DNA of 55,317 nt, taken from positions 1-55,317 of the forward strand of contig JAVCDJ010000165.1 in assembly GCA_030765845.1 (NCBI GenBank), given 5' to 3'. The notes under the pieces were generated by a model. The model worked only from the letters and a program-made list of their open reading frames with translations. It was not told the DNA's origin and did not search any database. Shown piece by piece: positions 37,801 to 50,900 of the stretch. The position numbers were made by a program, and so were the translations under genes. The DNA is from Candidatus Stygibacter australis. GTDB taxonomy: Bacteria; Cloacimonadota; Cloacimonadia; Cloacimonadales; TCS61. Each line of letters opens with the position of its first letter. Within the stretch, counting starts at the first letter, position 1.

Positions 37801-38903
37801 ACATTGTATTCAAGAGAATCGCCTTCAATATCTGAGAAGGCAAAATCAAGGTTTATGTGATTGTCCACTGTATCTTCATTGAAATTGAAATCGGCAATCG
37901 GATTTTCTACATAGGGTGGATCATTAACTGGGGTAACTTCAATTTGAACAATATCACTATCGATCAATCTGACAGGACTGTCATTGATTGTAAATGTGAT
38001 ATTTTCGATACCATTAAAATTTAGTTCAGGTGTGAAAGTGACATAAAAACCAACAATATCAACATCAACATGTACATTGCCACTAAAATTTAAAACAAGT
38101 TCAGTATTATCACTATCGTAAATATATTGCGTGAAATCCACTCCATAGACAGTGTCTTCTGGGAAAATGAAACTATCTGGTAAATTAATAATCGGCGGAT
38201 CGTTAACATTCTGAACCTGGATTTCCACAACAGCAATATTGGTTTGATACACACCATCAGTAGCATAATATTCAAAGAAATCGCTACCGAAATAATTTGG
38301 ATATGGTCGATAAGTAAATGAGCCGTTATCAATTAATGTAAGATAACCATGGCTAACATCTTGATCCAAAACTACCTCGAATTCATCAATATAAACCTGC
38401 GAAATGAAATCATTTATTAATACTCCTGATGCTGGCAATATAGTTAAAAGTGAATCTTCATAAGCTCCATAGAAATCATCTATTACATAAGGAATCGTGA
38501 GCAGGAAAGCACTATTATAGGAGCCAATAATAGTATTATCTGCAAACATTGAGCTTTCACGGCAATCCAGAACTTGATCACTATCTGCATCATAGACTTT
38601 ATAAGTAATGAGCTCAGTATCAGGTTCTGCATTACTTACGATAGTCATGTACCAGAGCTGAAACTGGTTGTATTCATTCCAATACGCAATAGCACGACAA
38701 TCTGTAACGCCACCTGGTCCAAAGGCAGCAACGATGTTATCTGGATTTGAGTTTGTGAAATATTGAGCCATGAATTCTACCTGAGAATAGACTTGCATAC
38801 TATACTGAGTACCAGGAATTATTTCCCAATCTGGTATTTCAGCAGACACATTCACGCACAAAATCATGATAACACTAAGAACAACAATTTTTAACATCTT
38901 CAT
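31842..38903 (-). CDS. Giant cadherin-like repeat surface protein (2,353 aa)
   Basis: The start at 38903 (MKMLKIVVLSVIMILCVNVSA) is chosen because GAGGGGG lies 9 bases upstream; a longer in-frame ATG at 38936 lacks a ribosome site. After the signal peptide comes the N-terminal module (PDWEIIPGTQYSMQVY ... NIVAAFGPGGVTDCRAIAYW) and about 19 cadherin-like VNDPP domains. Two related segments follow (LMTNWNWISFYVQPED..., MIADWNWIGYYPPTED...) sharing VKYQTQ/VKNQTQ and GDL motifs. Next is another CRAHGIW-type module and a sorting tail (LNQNYPNPFNPVTTISFEL ... WDGTDDNGNQVASGIYFYSL ... MVMIK). It is an exported, probably surface-held protein; ligands are unknown. Confidence 0.9.
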   Translation of the reverse strand: MKMLKIVVLSVIMILCVNVSAEIPDWEIIPGTQYSMQVYSQVEFMAQYFTNSNPDNIVAAFGPGGVTDCRAIAYWNEYNQFQLWYMTIVSNAEPDTELITYKVYDADSDQVLDCRESSMFADNTIIGSYNSAFLLTIPYVIDDFYGAYEDSLLTILPASGVLINDFISQVYIDEFEVVLDQDVSHGYLTLIDNGSFTYRPYPNYFGSDFFEYYATDGVYQTNIAVVEIQVQNVNDPPIINLPDSFIFPEDTVYGVDFTQYIYDSDNTELVLNFSGNVHVDVDIVGFYVTFTPELNFNGIENITFTINDSPVRLIDSDIVQIEVTPVNDPPYVENPIADFNFNEDTVDNHINLDFAFSDIEGDSLEYNVLDNINLNIVIDSLANVTISTFQENWNGSETVVFTAEDLEYTVYDTVFITVNPVNDAPEVILPLPDIELIEDFEDQITDLDDHFIDVDGDDLHFSANYDFNHVTIAIDENIMTISSVENWHGITDVTITAQDDYNRLIASDTFQITVLEENDPPILLVDLPDTYMNEDDDQIARNLNYYFVDYDNDPLDFSVDFESNDLNVWIDNDFLYFQPIADWYGTSTVTVTAADLFNDVSDSFDVIVTPVNDPPYVYLEIPDYILEEAFPAFDINLYDHFIDVDNDTLLFSASLNENNSIIVDIVGEIMTIASLPQWNGSVDVTVTAQDEFGRLTTNDTLTVQVNPVNDPPVLASPVDDQNVNEDFLPFDLDLSTHFSDPEDDPITYSVDFNDNQIGITVNDSILAISSVFNWYGTANVTVYASDNIPGNDPAVDQFDVIVQPVNDPPYVDVPIDDQYVDEDFEAIVIDLNQHFVDYDDSLSYDVEYDIDLINASIDQNTLTIYSRLNKSGDTEVSVTASDGNRVTVTDDFWVYIAPVNDEPVIALPETFEFYEDNILDVDFSQYVTDVDSDSLFLEATGNTNVLIDIVGLMVSFSNVENWNGQELVTFSISDEEFTNSDQVQVIVLPQADELTIILPQNFTFDEDESLPVNFAPYISNPDNFDIQLTYQNANYITVEINEFVVTFGAYPDWNGQEQITFEVSNINGPENSSDSVDVIVLPVNDPPTVTPIPDQYILEDSGTHSLDLDYYFDDVDGDILEYAASFENTAINVDIISNMLYFEPETNWNGTTSVTVTAQDGNDRVTVSDTFDVIVQPVNNPPEIVTYFNDVTKAEDFATFQIDFTGYFIDVDGDPLTYSVDFVSEEVNINLIGAVLELSAVSDWFGTTTIEVTASDEINRLSVSDQFDLVVTPVNDPPELIIPLEDLYLQEDFVAFDIDLDYHFNDVDQNLTYYVNYNEDDISASINQNFLNLNSLDNWYGTTTIEVIANDLQNRAVVTDTFDVFIDPVNDPPVVQVPLGDITIDEDTVSDPVNLDSNFFDIDGDPLVYSAQVSDPGGVIIIEDNIMTITAIENWFGSFDAYITADDQMGRATVTDTFHVLIMPVNDPPVIITPLEDLFFDEDFEPYQYDMAPNYADVDNSQLYFYADYISDHLTVTLNGSLMQINSVNDWTGDTEVVIHISDQVVRAAIADTFQVTVNPLNDPPYVAAPIPNQSKLEDFDTYSIDLDLYFDDIDGDVLSYEAVASDTIVTLDIQDNLLYFYSVPNLNGSVNITVTADDGINRLTAEDTFILTISAVNDPPMLLLPEEFTFDEDTILILDFIDMGYVFDVDTDLANLTLTSADGENVIVVINGTIVTFSADLNWFGTEVITFSLADESRRFVVTDTVNVVVNPVNDPPYFAFQIPDQQVQEGNLFNTIDLDYYVNDVDDEDETLTWQYSGNTDLLVDIDPVTHFAVVTAPDPDWNGDEDITFTVTDTYGENASDLVNFEIIPVNDAPVVLVPIPDQFVEINFSDFDIDLSPHFYDVDGDMLTYQVDFNDEQISVTELDGILTISSIINWNGVSEVIVTADDNVTRASVTDTFMVDVTYNITQTMSLMTNWNWISFYVQPEDYSLEYVFSDTLGENVNTVKYQTQTADYYPEIPGWFGDLEFIIDGGGYLVNVDDSVSVFSLTGNRIMSDTPIEMIADWNWIGYYPPTEDSLTSALNSILDNVHIVKNQTQSAEYFPEVGSGIWFGDLKIMAPGIGYKVQMTNPDILIYPLYPLITRDRNGHAQSMPDNSPAEWEILSGTSDNMILMLSAQYDNEIYEWADDRAMGIFDAEGICRAHGIWQESSYLEQGFWYFTIVGITTGDPLYIRLIDENNCESTCLDMISFQADTKIGTPFEPFQAAFYPVDEEDDQIVTANVLNQNYPNPFNPVTTISFELAAQDFVTINIFNLRGEKIKALVREPREAGSHSVIWDGTDDNGNQVASGIYFYSLNSSQFSATRKMVMIK

Positions 38904-38960
38904 TTTAATAAACCCCCTCGAACGAGTTATTTTCATCTGGTTTCATTTGGCTCTTCATTT

Positions 38961-38988
38961 GGCTGATAGCCTTTGCAGGCTATCAGCC
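38961..38988. terminator. Strong hairpin between two giant genes
   Basis: GGCTGATAGCCT (38961-38972) pairs perfectly with AGGCTATCAGCC (38977-38988) around TTGC. It begins 10 bp past the stop of the large upstream giant and ends about 57 bp before the next start. No U-tract follows, so it may be an attenuator or mRNA-processing/stability structure that sets the ratio of the two giants. Confidence 0.55.
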
Positions 38989-38998
38989 ATTTACTTAA

Positions 38999-41900
38999 TT
39001 ATTTTAAGATGATCAATTTACGGTGTAATGAAGTTTCACCAGATTTGAGATAATAGAAATACAAACCTGCAGAAACCGAATTACCAAACTTATCAGTCCC
39101 ATCCCACTCAATAGTATGGAATCCAGCTTCCTGAACCTCATTAACAATATCACACACCTTTTGTCCTCTTATATTATAGAGGGACAATTTGACATCTCCT
39201 GAAACGGGTAAACCATACCTTATGCAGGTATTAAAATCTCTCTCTCCTGATTTTAGATTAAATGGATTGGGGTAGTTCTGGTTTAATGAATAACTGGAAG
39301 GAACATCAAGATCTTCGTTGCCTTCAGTTATAAGGAATTCTACAGTAAGCAGATTATAAGGATCACCTAATTTGCTATCTGAATCAAAGATCAACTCATA
39401 ATCACTTATATATTCATTGCCTTCTGCATCATAATAAGCAAAGTGAAGAGGTTCATTTTCCAAATTACCAACGACAGTGAAATACCAGAAACCGCAATCT
39501 AATTGAGGTACATATTGCCAGTAACCATTGCTTCTACAATTACCATCAAGATCAAATACGGCACATGAAATATCATTCAGTGGCAGAATATTGCCAGAAG
39601 GAGTTGTCATCTGTGCCATTACGATCATATTGTTTTCAGTACCCGGCATTATTTCCCAGCGCCTGTTTAACGTATTGTCAGTGCTGTTATTTGAATCCTG
39701 ACTATCATCCCGGTGCTTCTGCCTTGTGAATATCTCAGGATAAGTTAAAGTATCAGGACTTGCTAATTTTACTTTGTAACCAACTCCTGCCTGCATTACG
39801 TCAAGATCTCCAAGCCAAATATTCCATTCTGGATAGTAATCAGCGGAATGCTGCTGATCTTTAACAGTTTCCACATTATCCAGGATAGTTGCCAGGGCAC
39901 TATTCAAACTGTCAGGAGTTTGTGGATAATAAGCTATCCAGTTCCAATCCTCAGTCATCTCAATTGGAGTAGCAACTGGAATAACAGAACCAATAACTGT
40001 GAAATCCTGGAATTCCTGGTTCATCTGAACCAGATAACCCTGACCATCGGTAACATATTCCAAATCACCCATCCAATCATTATATTCAGGAATATATTGA
40101 GCTGATTGGGTCTGATATTTAACTACATTAACATTATCATCTAAAGGACCAAAGACACCACTTAAGCTTGTATCTTCAGGATGAATATAGAATGATATCC
40201 AGTTCCAGTTTTCAATCAAATCAAGCACCTGATTACCACCCATAGCAACAAAGACCATGAAAGTATCACTAACTGCTGAACGATACATACCATCTTCAGC
40301 AGTTACCACTACCTCGGTTGTGCCATACCAGTTAAGTATTGAGGATATTGTCAGCCATTCCTGGTTGATCATTGCTGAAATCTGGAAAGTTTCATAATCT
40401 ACTATATAGGTTAATTCATTATCCACATCCTGGAAGTAATCACTAAGATCGACATCGAATGGATCAAAATCTTCTATAAGATAATAATCAGGTATTTCCT
40501 GAACTAACACGGGATCATCGTTAACTGAATTTACAATAACATTCACGCTATCAGTAGCAATTAACCTTGTCTGCATATCATCTACAGTGAAATAGATAAC
40601 TTCATTTCCATACCAGTTTTCTGGTACTGAGAAAGTTACTACCAGTTGATCGATACTGATATTGATATTAATATTACCTTCTGCAGTCAGTTCTAATTCC
40701 GGTGAATCGACATCGGAAATGTATGATGCAAAGTCTTCGATCAATTGCGAATCTTCATTAAAGGTGAAGAAATCTGGTAATACAATCTCCGGGGGATCAT
40801 TAACATTGATCACTTCGATTGTAACGGTAACTGCAGGAGAATTTACTTCTCCATCATAAGCCATATAATCAAAGAAATCATAACCAACAAATCCCGCATC
40901 AGGCGTATAAATAAATGCACCTGAAGCCTGCAGATCCAAATTACCGTGTTGTACATCACCGTTCGGTGCTAGAACAGCAGTTAATAACTCTGGATAATTA
41001 TCATCAGAATCGTTAACAAGAACACCATTTATCGCACCTACAACAAGAATCTCATCTTCCAGTACAGAATAGTTTTCTGGATAAGCAACTGGAGTTTGAT
41101 TATCGTAAGATGAAACACTCACTATAGTATCATCCGTATCTGTTCCACCCTGATCATCAGTTACGATTAGAGTAACATTGGTAGTTCCTGTTGGGAAGGT
41201 AGCAGAAACAATTTCACCTTCCATTGACTCTCTATTTCTGTCTCTGGATGCAATGCCGGTTTCCCAGCTCCACAACCAGGAAACTATCTCACCATCAAGA
41301 TCATATGAGCCGCTACCATCGAGCGTAATAACTGCAGTATCAGTAGTATCAGCAATCCCATTATAAGGGTCACCAGCATCAGCTACAGGATTATCATTAA
41401 CAGAATTGATTGTAATATAAGCATAAGTAATATCTGAATAAACCTGACCATCAAAGGCAACATAAGTAAATTGATCACTTCCGAAATAATTCAATTGAGA
41501 AGTATATTCAAATGAACCATCAGAATTTAAACTAATTGAACCATACGTAGTGCCTTCATCCAATATTGCGGTTAGTATTTCTGGATAACCGTCATCACTG
41601 TCATTAGCAAGAACACCCTGAGCAGAAAGCACTGTGAGAACAACATCTTCATCAGTTTCATATTGATCCATCTCGGTAACAGGTATCTGATTATTATATG
41701 CAGCTATTCCCACCAGGGCTGTATCTGTATCAATTGCACCTTCTGAATCAGTTATTGTAAGAGTTACTATTGTAGTATTAACTGGGAAGCTTGCAGAAAC
41801 AATTTCACCATTAGCGGATCCTCCAGACCATGTCCATAGGTAACTAACAATGGAATTTTCAGCATCAAAACTTCCTGAAGCATCCAAAGTGATCACTGCG

Positions 41901-44900
41901 GAATCAGTCTCATCGGCCTGGGCATTATAGGGACCTCCAGCATCAGCTACAGGTTCGTCATTAATCGAATTTATTGAAATCGTAACTAGTGTTGATGTTG
42001 AAATCACCTGTCCATCGTAAGCAACATAGGTAAATGAATCAGAACCATAGTAATTACTCATTGGAATATAAGTAAATGAACCATCAGAATTTAAACTTAT
42101 TGAACCATAAATAGTGCTGTCAGCCAATATTGCTGTTAGTATTTCAGGGTAACCATCATCTGTATCATTAGCTAAAACTCCCTGAGCAGTATCAGCAATG
42201 AGAATTGTGTCTTCATCAATATTGTAATTATCAGGTAAAGCTACAGGGATCTGGTTATCGTATTGAGCAACTCCAACGTAGGTGCTATCAGTATCGGAAT
42301 CACCACTATCATCGGTTACTGTTAAAGTGACAGTCGTAGTTCCTAATGGGAATACTGCTTCCAGAATCATTCCAGTAGCTACATTATTATCATCCCATGT
42401 CCACTGATAAAGCACTATTGACCCATCAATGTCATCGCTCTCACTCGCGTCGAGCGTAATTGTAGCATATCCCGTGTTATCTGCCTGAGTTTGATAAGGT
42501 CCTCCAGCTTCGGCAACTGGTAGATCGTTTACAGATTCTACATAGATTGTTACCTGCACCACATTAGAAAAGGTTTGACCATCAAATAAATAATATCTGA
42601 ACATGTCTGTTCCATAATAATTGCTATCAGGGATGTAAGTGAATGCTCCATCCCATCCATCAATTTCATAAACCAGGGTACCATGAGTAGTACTATCAGC
42701 TAAGATCGCAACTAAACGACCAGGATATCCATCATCCGTATCATTGACCATTATACCTGTTGAAGAAGTAACAACAAGATTTTGATCTTCTAAAGTATAG
42801 AACGAATCAGCTACAGCAACTGGTGTAATATTAATATAATCTGAAATTCCTACATAACTTGAGTCTCTATCTGTTGCACCATTATTATCCGTAACGGTAA
42901 GATATACTGTTGTTGGTCCTACAGGGAATGATGCTGTAGCATTAACACCAGTAATTGATAGAGTATCATTCCATGACCACAGGTAAGAAATTATTTCACC
43001 ATCAAGATCATAAGAAGCAGAAGCATCAAGAGTAACTTCTGCAAATCCTGAAAGATCTGCCTGTCCTGGATAAGGTCCATCTGCATCAGCTACCGGGGCA
43101 TCATTTACAGCAGTAATATTAATTAAGACTAATGCTTCTTCAGAATAATCAAGACCATCAAAGGCTATGTAACGGAATCTATCCTGACCATTGAAATTCA
43201 TAACAGGTATATAACTAAATGATCCATCAGAATTGAATTCAAGGCTACCGTGTATTACAGAATCAGTCAGGACAGCCGTCAGAGAATCAGGCCAGCCACC
43301 TGGAACTGTATCAATATCATTTGCCAGAACACCATTTTCTGAAATAACAAGTAGTTGAGTGTCTTCTGCAATTGAATAATTATCACCTATAGCGACTGGT
43401 GGCTCATTAGTCATAGATATGATTTCAACCGTGAAATCAGCTGAACCAATACCATCATCATCATCAGTAACAACAAGAGTCATATTATGAATTCCAACAT
43501 CAAAGGTATAGGTAAATACTGCTGTTTCAGATATGATATTATCATTTAATAACCATTGATAGGAAACGATCTCACCATCAAAATCATAGGATTCTGATCC
43601 ATCTAATGCAACATCTGCCATTCCAGATAAATCAGCCTGAGCTATATAAGGACCTCCTGGAACAGCTACTGGTAACATATTTGTATAGGCATTAATCGTG
43701 AGATATAATGTATCTCCTGGAGCTGAATAAGTGTATTCTTGAACAAAGCACATGAAGTCAGCACTTTCATCCCAGACTGAGAAATAGATAATCTCTGAAT
43801 AATCACCGAGTATTTCGAAAGTTGTAAGGCCTTGAGTTCCATTATTGATTACTTCACCTTCACCACGAGGAATACCATTGAGATCAAATACACCCACCAT
43901 ATCACCCGAAGCTGCAGGATAATCATCAATATACACGGTACACACCGCAGTAGTATAATCATCCCAGATATTCGGATTTATATACCAGGGATAATCTGGA
44001 AGATCTGGTCTTGCATATCTTGTAGCAGCAATGGGCAATTCATCAGGAGGATAACCAATATCGTACCCGGGATTTGTATATGTGCTAAAGGCAACACTGA
44101 GTACTTCATCTACACTGGCATCCCAGACGGCAAAACGAACCTGTTCGATAGTTTCACCCTGAATATTCATTGTTACATGGGCACTGATCTCGCGATTTCT
44201 TCCATCATCTATGTGATAAACACTTGCAACTGCTCTACACTGGTTACCCACAAAAGCACCTACTTCATCTCCAATTGCTGCAGGTTCTTCATCAATTGTA
44301 ACTATTCCATAAGCTATTGTACTATTTGTGTAAGTAACAATATCCCATGGTTTGGGGAAAATCTGTGATGGTTCTGCCTGTGCTCCAACAGTAACAATAG
44401 CTTCATCAGAATCTGTTGCTCCATAATTATCGGTAACAGTAAGCTGAACATTATAAATACCTATCGGGAATACAACAGAAACGAATTCACCAATGGCACT
44501 AATACGCGCTCCATTAAATGAAGATGCATTGATTTGAAGTTCGTTAGGTGGATAACCAATATCTCCACCAGGATCAGTCATATAAGTATTACTTACAGAA
44601 TATACCTGGTCTGTACTGCTATCCCAAACAGCAAATTGAACTTGTTCAACTTCTTCACCCTGAATATTCAGAGTTACTAGAGAAGTTAAATCTCTCCGAG
44701 TTTTTGAGTTTCTTTTTCTACTGTTATCCAATGTTATATCAGCTACACCTCGACATTCATTACCAACAAAAGCAGCAACCTGATCGCCCATTCCGGCCGG
44801 TTCTCCATCAATGGTTACGATACCGTAAGCAATAGTACTGTTAGTATAAACTACAGGTTCCCAAGGTCTTGGGAAAACAACGACTCCGCCGCCATCCCAG

Positions 44901-47900
44901 TTCCAATAGTAACTGACAATAGTTCCATCAGTATCATAAGATCCCGATCCATCAAGGGTAACTTCTGCATATCCATCTTGAGCCTGTTCAAAATAATCTT
45001 CACCTGCATCTGCTACAGGACTGAGATTTTCTGCAATCACACTAACTGTTGTTACGTCGGTAGCTGTATCTCCATCATTATCAGTAACTGTTAATGTAAC
45101 TTCATAGTCTCCAGGTAGAAAATCATAACTTGGAAATTCACCATATATGCAGGTTTCTTCTGTTGATTCTGTATACGCTGCTATCGGTAGAAGATTGGGA
45201 GGATAACCAATATCATAACCTGGATTGGTCATTGTAGTATAATAAACCGAAATTACTTCAGCTTCACTAACATCGTAAACTGCAAAGTGAACCAATTCCA
45301 CTGATTCTCCCTGAATATTCAAACTCACTATCGAATTTCTACTATTATCGGTTACAAAACCAATACCCCTGCATTCATTACTTACGAATGCTCCCACTTC
45401 ATCACCTGGAGAAGCTGGTTCTCCATCTATTGTAACTTCACCATATGCAACTGTTGTATTTGTATAATTAACTATATTCCAAGGTCTTGGGAAAGCAGTT
45501 CTTACTAATGATGTCTTACTAAATCTTGAATTTGTAATAACTGCTATGGGTAATAGATCTGGTGGAAGACCAATATCATTTCCAGGACTGGTTTGTGTGG
45601 AATAGCTCACATTATATACTTGATCACTACTCTGATCCCAGACTGCAAAATGAACTGTTTCTACGGTTTCACCCTGGATATTCATTGTTATAATAGAATT
45701 ACGAGAATTATCTACAACAACCCCAATCCCTCTACATTCGTTACTTACAAAGGCACCAACTTCATCACCTGGGGATGCAGGTTCACCATCTATGGTTACT
45801 TCACCATAAGCCACGGTGCTGTTTGTGTAGAAAACTATATCCCAAGGTCTTGGGATATTGCCTGAACTACCTGGTGTACCACCCCAACACCATTCATAAC
45901 TTACGATTTCACCATCAATATCATAACTTCCGGATCCATCGAAATTAACTGTTGCCACTCCCGTCTCCGTAGAAGCAATCTCTTCATAAGGACCACCGGC
46001 AACGGCAATTGGTGGATTATTATATTCTGTTACAGTTACTGTAGTTAAATCTGTATCAGTGGCACCTCGGTCATCAGTAACAGTAAGAGTTACGAAGTAA
46101 TTACCTACTGGATAATAAACCAACGGATTTTCACCATATACGCAATTATAATTAATCTCTGTAACTGCTGCAATTGGTAACAAATCAGGAGGCAGACCAA
46201 TATCATTACCTGGATTAGTCTGAGTGGAATAATTAACTGTTAAAATTGCATCTTCACTTGCATCATAAACTGCAAAATTAACCGTTTCAATCGTTTCACC
46301 CTGAATATTCAGCGTTGCTATTGACGTTCCTTCAACCATAGCTATATTGCCAACTCCACGGCATTCACCATTTATAAACGCACCAACCTCATCATCTAAA
46401 GTTGCATTTTGTCCATCAATAGTGACTCTTCCATAAGCTACAGTACTATTTGTATAATAAACTGGCTCCCAAGGTCTTGGGAAATTCCTGCTACGACTAT
46501 TACCTAGAGACGTTCTATTTGAGGTAGCTGCTATCGGTAATAGATTCGGAGGATATCCCAGATCTCCACCAGGATTACTTTGAGTTGAATAGATAACACC
46601 ATATACAGCATCTGCACTTTGGTCATAAACTGCAAAGTTCACAGTTTCAATCGTTTCACCCTGGATATTAAAGGTCACAATTGCCTCTGTTCTATTAAGT
46701 GTCACAAAACCGACTCCCCGGCATTCATCATCAGCAAATGCACATACTTCGTCTCCGATTTCTGCTGAAACTCCATCAATTGTAACTCTTCCGTAAGTAA
46801 CTGTGCTATTAGTATAATTCATTACATTCCAGGGACGAGGGAATACGTAGCCATACGAACCAGTTGTCGATATCGCATTTATTGGTAGAAAATCTGGGGG
46901 ATAACCTATATCATTACCCGGATTAGTTTGAGTATAATATGATACAGACCAAACCTGATTTTCACTATAATCGTAAACAGCAAAGTTTACTGTCTCTTCA
47001 ATTTCTCCCTGGATATTAAAGGTTGAATATGAACTATTATTATCAACAAAAACTGATCCAACGGCTCTACATTCACCTTGTACAAAAGCACCTACTTCAT
47101 CGCGAATTGTGGCATTTTCCCCATCAATTGTAACACGAGAATAAGCAATAGTACTATTTGTGTAATTTACAACATTCCATGGACGCGGGAAGATGGTACT
47201 ACCATCACCAGCCCAGCACCATTCATAACTTACAATTGATCCATCCAGATCATATGATCCGCTACCATCAAGCTGAACACCTGCTACTCCACCTTCCTGA
47301 GCCTCGGCTTCATAAGGGCCATCAGCATCAGCTACAGGTGGATAATTATAATCAGTGATTGTTACTGTAGTTTGATCAGTTGCAGTTGCTCCATCATCAT
47401 CAGTCACAGTCAAAGTCACTTCATAAGTACCTGTTGGGAAGAAGACATCAACATTCTCACCATATACACAGTTCAATGTTTCATTTGGGACCTCAGTGGA
47501 TGCAGCAATTGGCAATAAATAGGGTGGATAGCCAATATCATGTCCTGGATCAGTCATTGTTGTATATATTACCTGTAATACTTCATCTTCACTACTATCC
47601 CAGACCGCAAAATTGACAATCTCAACTACTTCACCTTGAATGTTTAGACTCACTATTGAAGTTCTTGCAACATCAGTCACAACACCATTTCCCCTACATT
47701 CACCATTAACAAAAGCACCTACTTCGTCTCCAGGAGATGCAGGAATTCCATTGATTGTCACCTCTCCATAGGCTACGGTACTATTTGTATAATTCACTAC
47801 ATTCCATGGACGCGGGAATATTGTCCGATTAATTGATCCTGAAGCAGCAATTGGTAGAAGATCCGGTGGATAACCAATATTACCACCCGGATTTGTGTAA

Positions 47901-50900
47901 GTAGCAAATGTAACACCAATCACCTCTCCCACACTTAAATCCCAAACTGCAAAATTGACTACTTCAACCGATTCACCTTGAATATTCATAGTAACAATCG
48001 ACTGACCACCATTATCTACTACATTTCCAATTGCTCTACATTCATCTTCAACAAAAGCACCAACTTCATCGCCAGGAGATGCAGGGATTCCATCGATTGT
48101 AACCTCACCATAAGCAACAGTGCTATTAGTGTAATTTACAACATTCCAGGGGCGTGGGAAGACTTGATACCCAGGTGTATTACCAACTGAATATCCTGCT
48201 AATGGTAATAAATCTGGTGGATATCCAATATCATTTCCAGGATCTGTTATTGTGAAAAATGAGACCATACAAATCTCATCTTCACTCACATCATAAACTG
48301 CAAAATGTACTATTTCTGGTTCTTCTCCCTGAATATTCATTGTCACCATGCCATCACTATTAATTATACTTACATATCCCAAACCTCGGCATTCTCCATT
48401 TATAAATGCTCCTACCTCATCATATTCGGCTGCATTTTCACCATCAATAGTTACAATACCATAGGCTATAGTACTATTAGAATATACTTCTGGTGACCAT
48501 GGTCTTGGATAGTATTCCGAACCTTGACCATACCAGCACCATTCCCAACTGACTATTTCTCCATCAAGATCATAAGATCCACTTCCATCAAGACCGATTT
48601 CACCTAATCCATTTATTTCTGCTTCTTCCAGATATGGACCATCAGCATCCGCTACAGGTTCATAGTTGAATTCTGTAATTATTACTGTTGTTGTTTCACT
48701 ATCTGTGGCTCCATCATCATCTGTGACAGTAAGGGTTACTTCATATTCACCAATTGGGAATATCACATCAAGGGTTTCACCACTGAAACAGTTGGCAAGC
48801 TCCTGAAAAACTTCTGTTGCTGCTGCTATAGGTAATAGGTCTGGTGGATAACCAATATCATTTCCAGGATTTGTCATCGTTGTGTAAGAAACATCTAAGA
48901 CTGTATCTGCACTATAATCATATACTGCAAAGGATACTGTCTCTGCTAACTCACCCTGGATATTAAGACTGCTTATTGATTGACCGGAGAGCAGGGATAT
49001 ATCTCCTACTCCTCGACATTCACTTCCCACAAATGCTCCTACTTGATCTTCTTCTGTTGCCAGTTCGCCATCTATTGTTACGTTACAATATGCCACGGTA
49101 CTATTAGTATAATTGACCACATTCCAAGGACGTGGGAAACTTTCTCTTGAAAGAGAGAATTTGCTGCTTCTTCCACTGATCGCATTAATAGGTAAAAGAT
49201 CTGGCGGATAACCAATATTTCCACCTGGAGCCGTAAGGGTAATATAGGCGACGCTATAGACTTCATCCATACTTGCATCATAAACAGCAAATTGTACTGT
49301 TTCAATGCTTTCTCCCTGAATGTTCATTGTAGATATAGTCATGCCTTCATAAATAGCAATATTTCCTATACTTCTACACTCTCCATCCACAAATGCACCT
49401 ACTTCATCATTAACAGAGGCAGAATTTCCATCTATCGTTACCTGGCAATAAGCTACTGTACTATTTGTATAATTCACTACATTCCAGGGACGTGGGAAGA
49501 TCTCTACTTCCTGACCGATACCTGAATAAGCATAGATCGGTAATTCTGCTGGCGGATAACCAATATCTCCACCTGGATTAGTTGAGGTATAATACGTTAC
49601 ATTGCATATTGTACTCTCACTTATATCATATACTGCAAAATGTACGGTCTCTACTTCTTCACCCTGAATATTGAGCGTTACTAAAGCTTCAGATCCTTCT
49701 CGACGCACAAAACCTACTCCACGGCATTCTTCACCTACAAAGGCTCCTACTTCATCATCATCCATAGCTGCAAGTCCATCTATGCGTACTTCACCATAAC
49801 AGATCGTACTATTACTATAGATCTCCGGTAGCCATGGACGTGAATAGTATAATCCACCTTCTCCAATCCAGCACCATTCCCAGCTTACTATCTCACCATC
49901 TACATCATGAGATCCACTTCCATCAAGATTTACTGTTCCAAGTTCGCTCTCTGGATCAGCTACTTCTTCATAAGGTCCGCCGGCATCTGCTACTGGTGCT
50001 TCATTATATTCCAGAACGGTTACGGTTGTTGTTTCACTATCTGTGGCGCCATCATCATCTGTTACTGTCAATGTTACTTCATATTCACCAATTGGGAATA
50101 TCACATCAAGGGTTTCACCACTGAAACAGTTGGCAAGCTCCTGAACTACTTCCGTTGCTGCTGCTATTGGTAACAGATCTGGTGGATAACCTATATCATT
50201 TCCGGGATTAGTCATTGTCGTGTAAGATACATTTATGACGGCATCTGCACTATAATCATATACGGCAAAGGATACTGTCTCTGCTGACTCACCCTGAATA
50301 TTAAGACTGCTGATCGATTGACCTGAAAGGAGTGAGATATCTCCGACTCCTCGGCATTCACTTCCTACAAATGCTCCTACTTGATCTTCTTCTGTTGCCA
50401 GTTCGCCATCTATTGTTACATTACAATATGCTACTGTACTATTAGTATAATTGACTACATTCCACGGAAGTGGGAAGTCTTCTCTTAGTGTGAAAATGCC
50501 TCGACTGCTGCTGGCTGCTACTGGTAATAAATTCGGTGGATAACCGATATCATTGCCCGGATTCGTCAAGGTACTGTAGGATACTCCATATACGGAATTA
50601 GCGCTTAGATCATAAACGGCAAAGTTTACGGTCTCAACGCTCTCGCCCTGAATAGTTACTGTAGATATTGCATCTGATCCACTCATCACTACATTGCCAA
50701 CTCCACGACATTCACTATCTACAAATACACCTACTTCATCACCGGCTGCTGCTGCTGAACCATTGATAGTTACATCGCAATACGCTACCGTACTGTTGGT
50801 GTATGTTACCATATTCCAGGGACGTGGGAATACATCGGGTCCTGTACCTCCATTACTTAGTGCTGCTATTGGCAACATGTTTGGAGGATAGCCTATGTCT

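Noticed and set aside
43832-44368. A 178-codon plus-strand ORF antisense to the giant gene, with similar shorter ones near 47158, 47380, 49834, 50694, 51514 and 52374.
   Set aside because: They recur with the repeat period, mirror the codon bias of the sense gene, lack ribosome sites and show no protein-like pattern.
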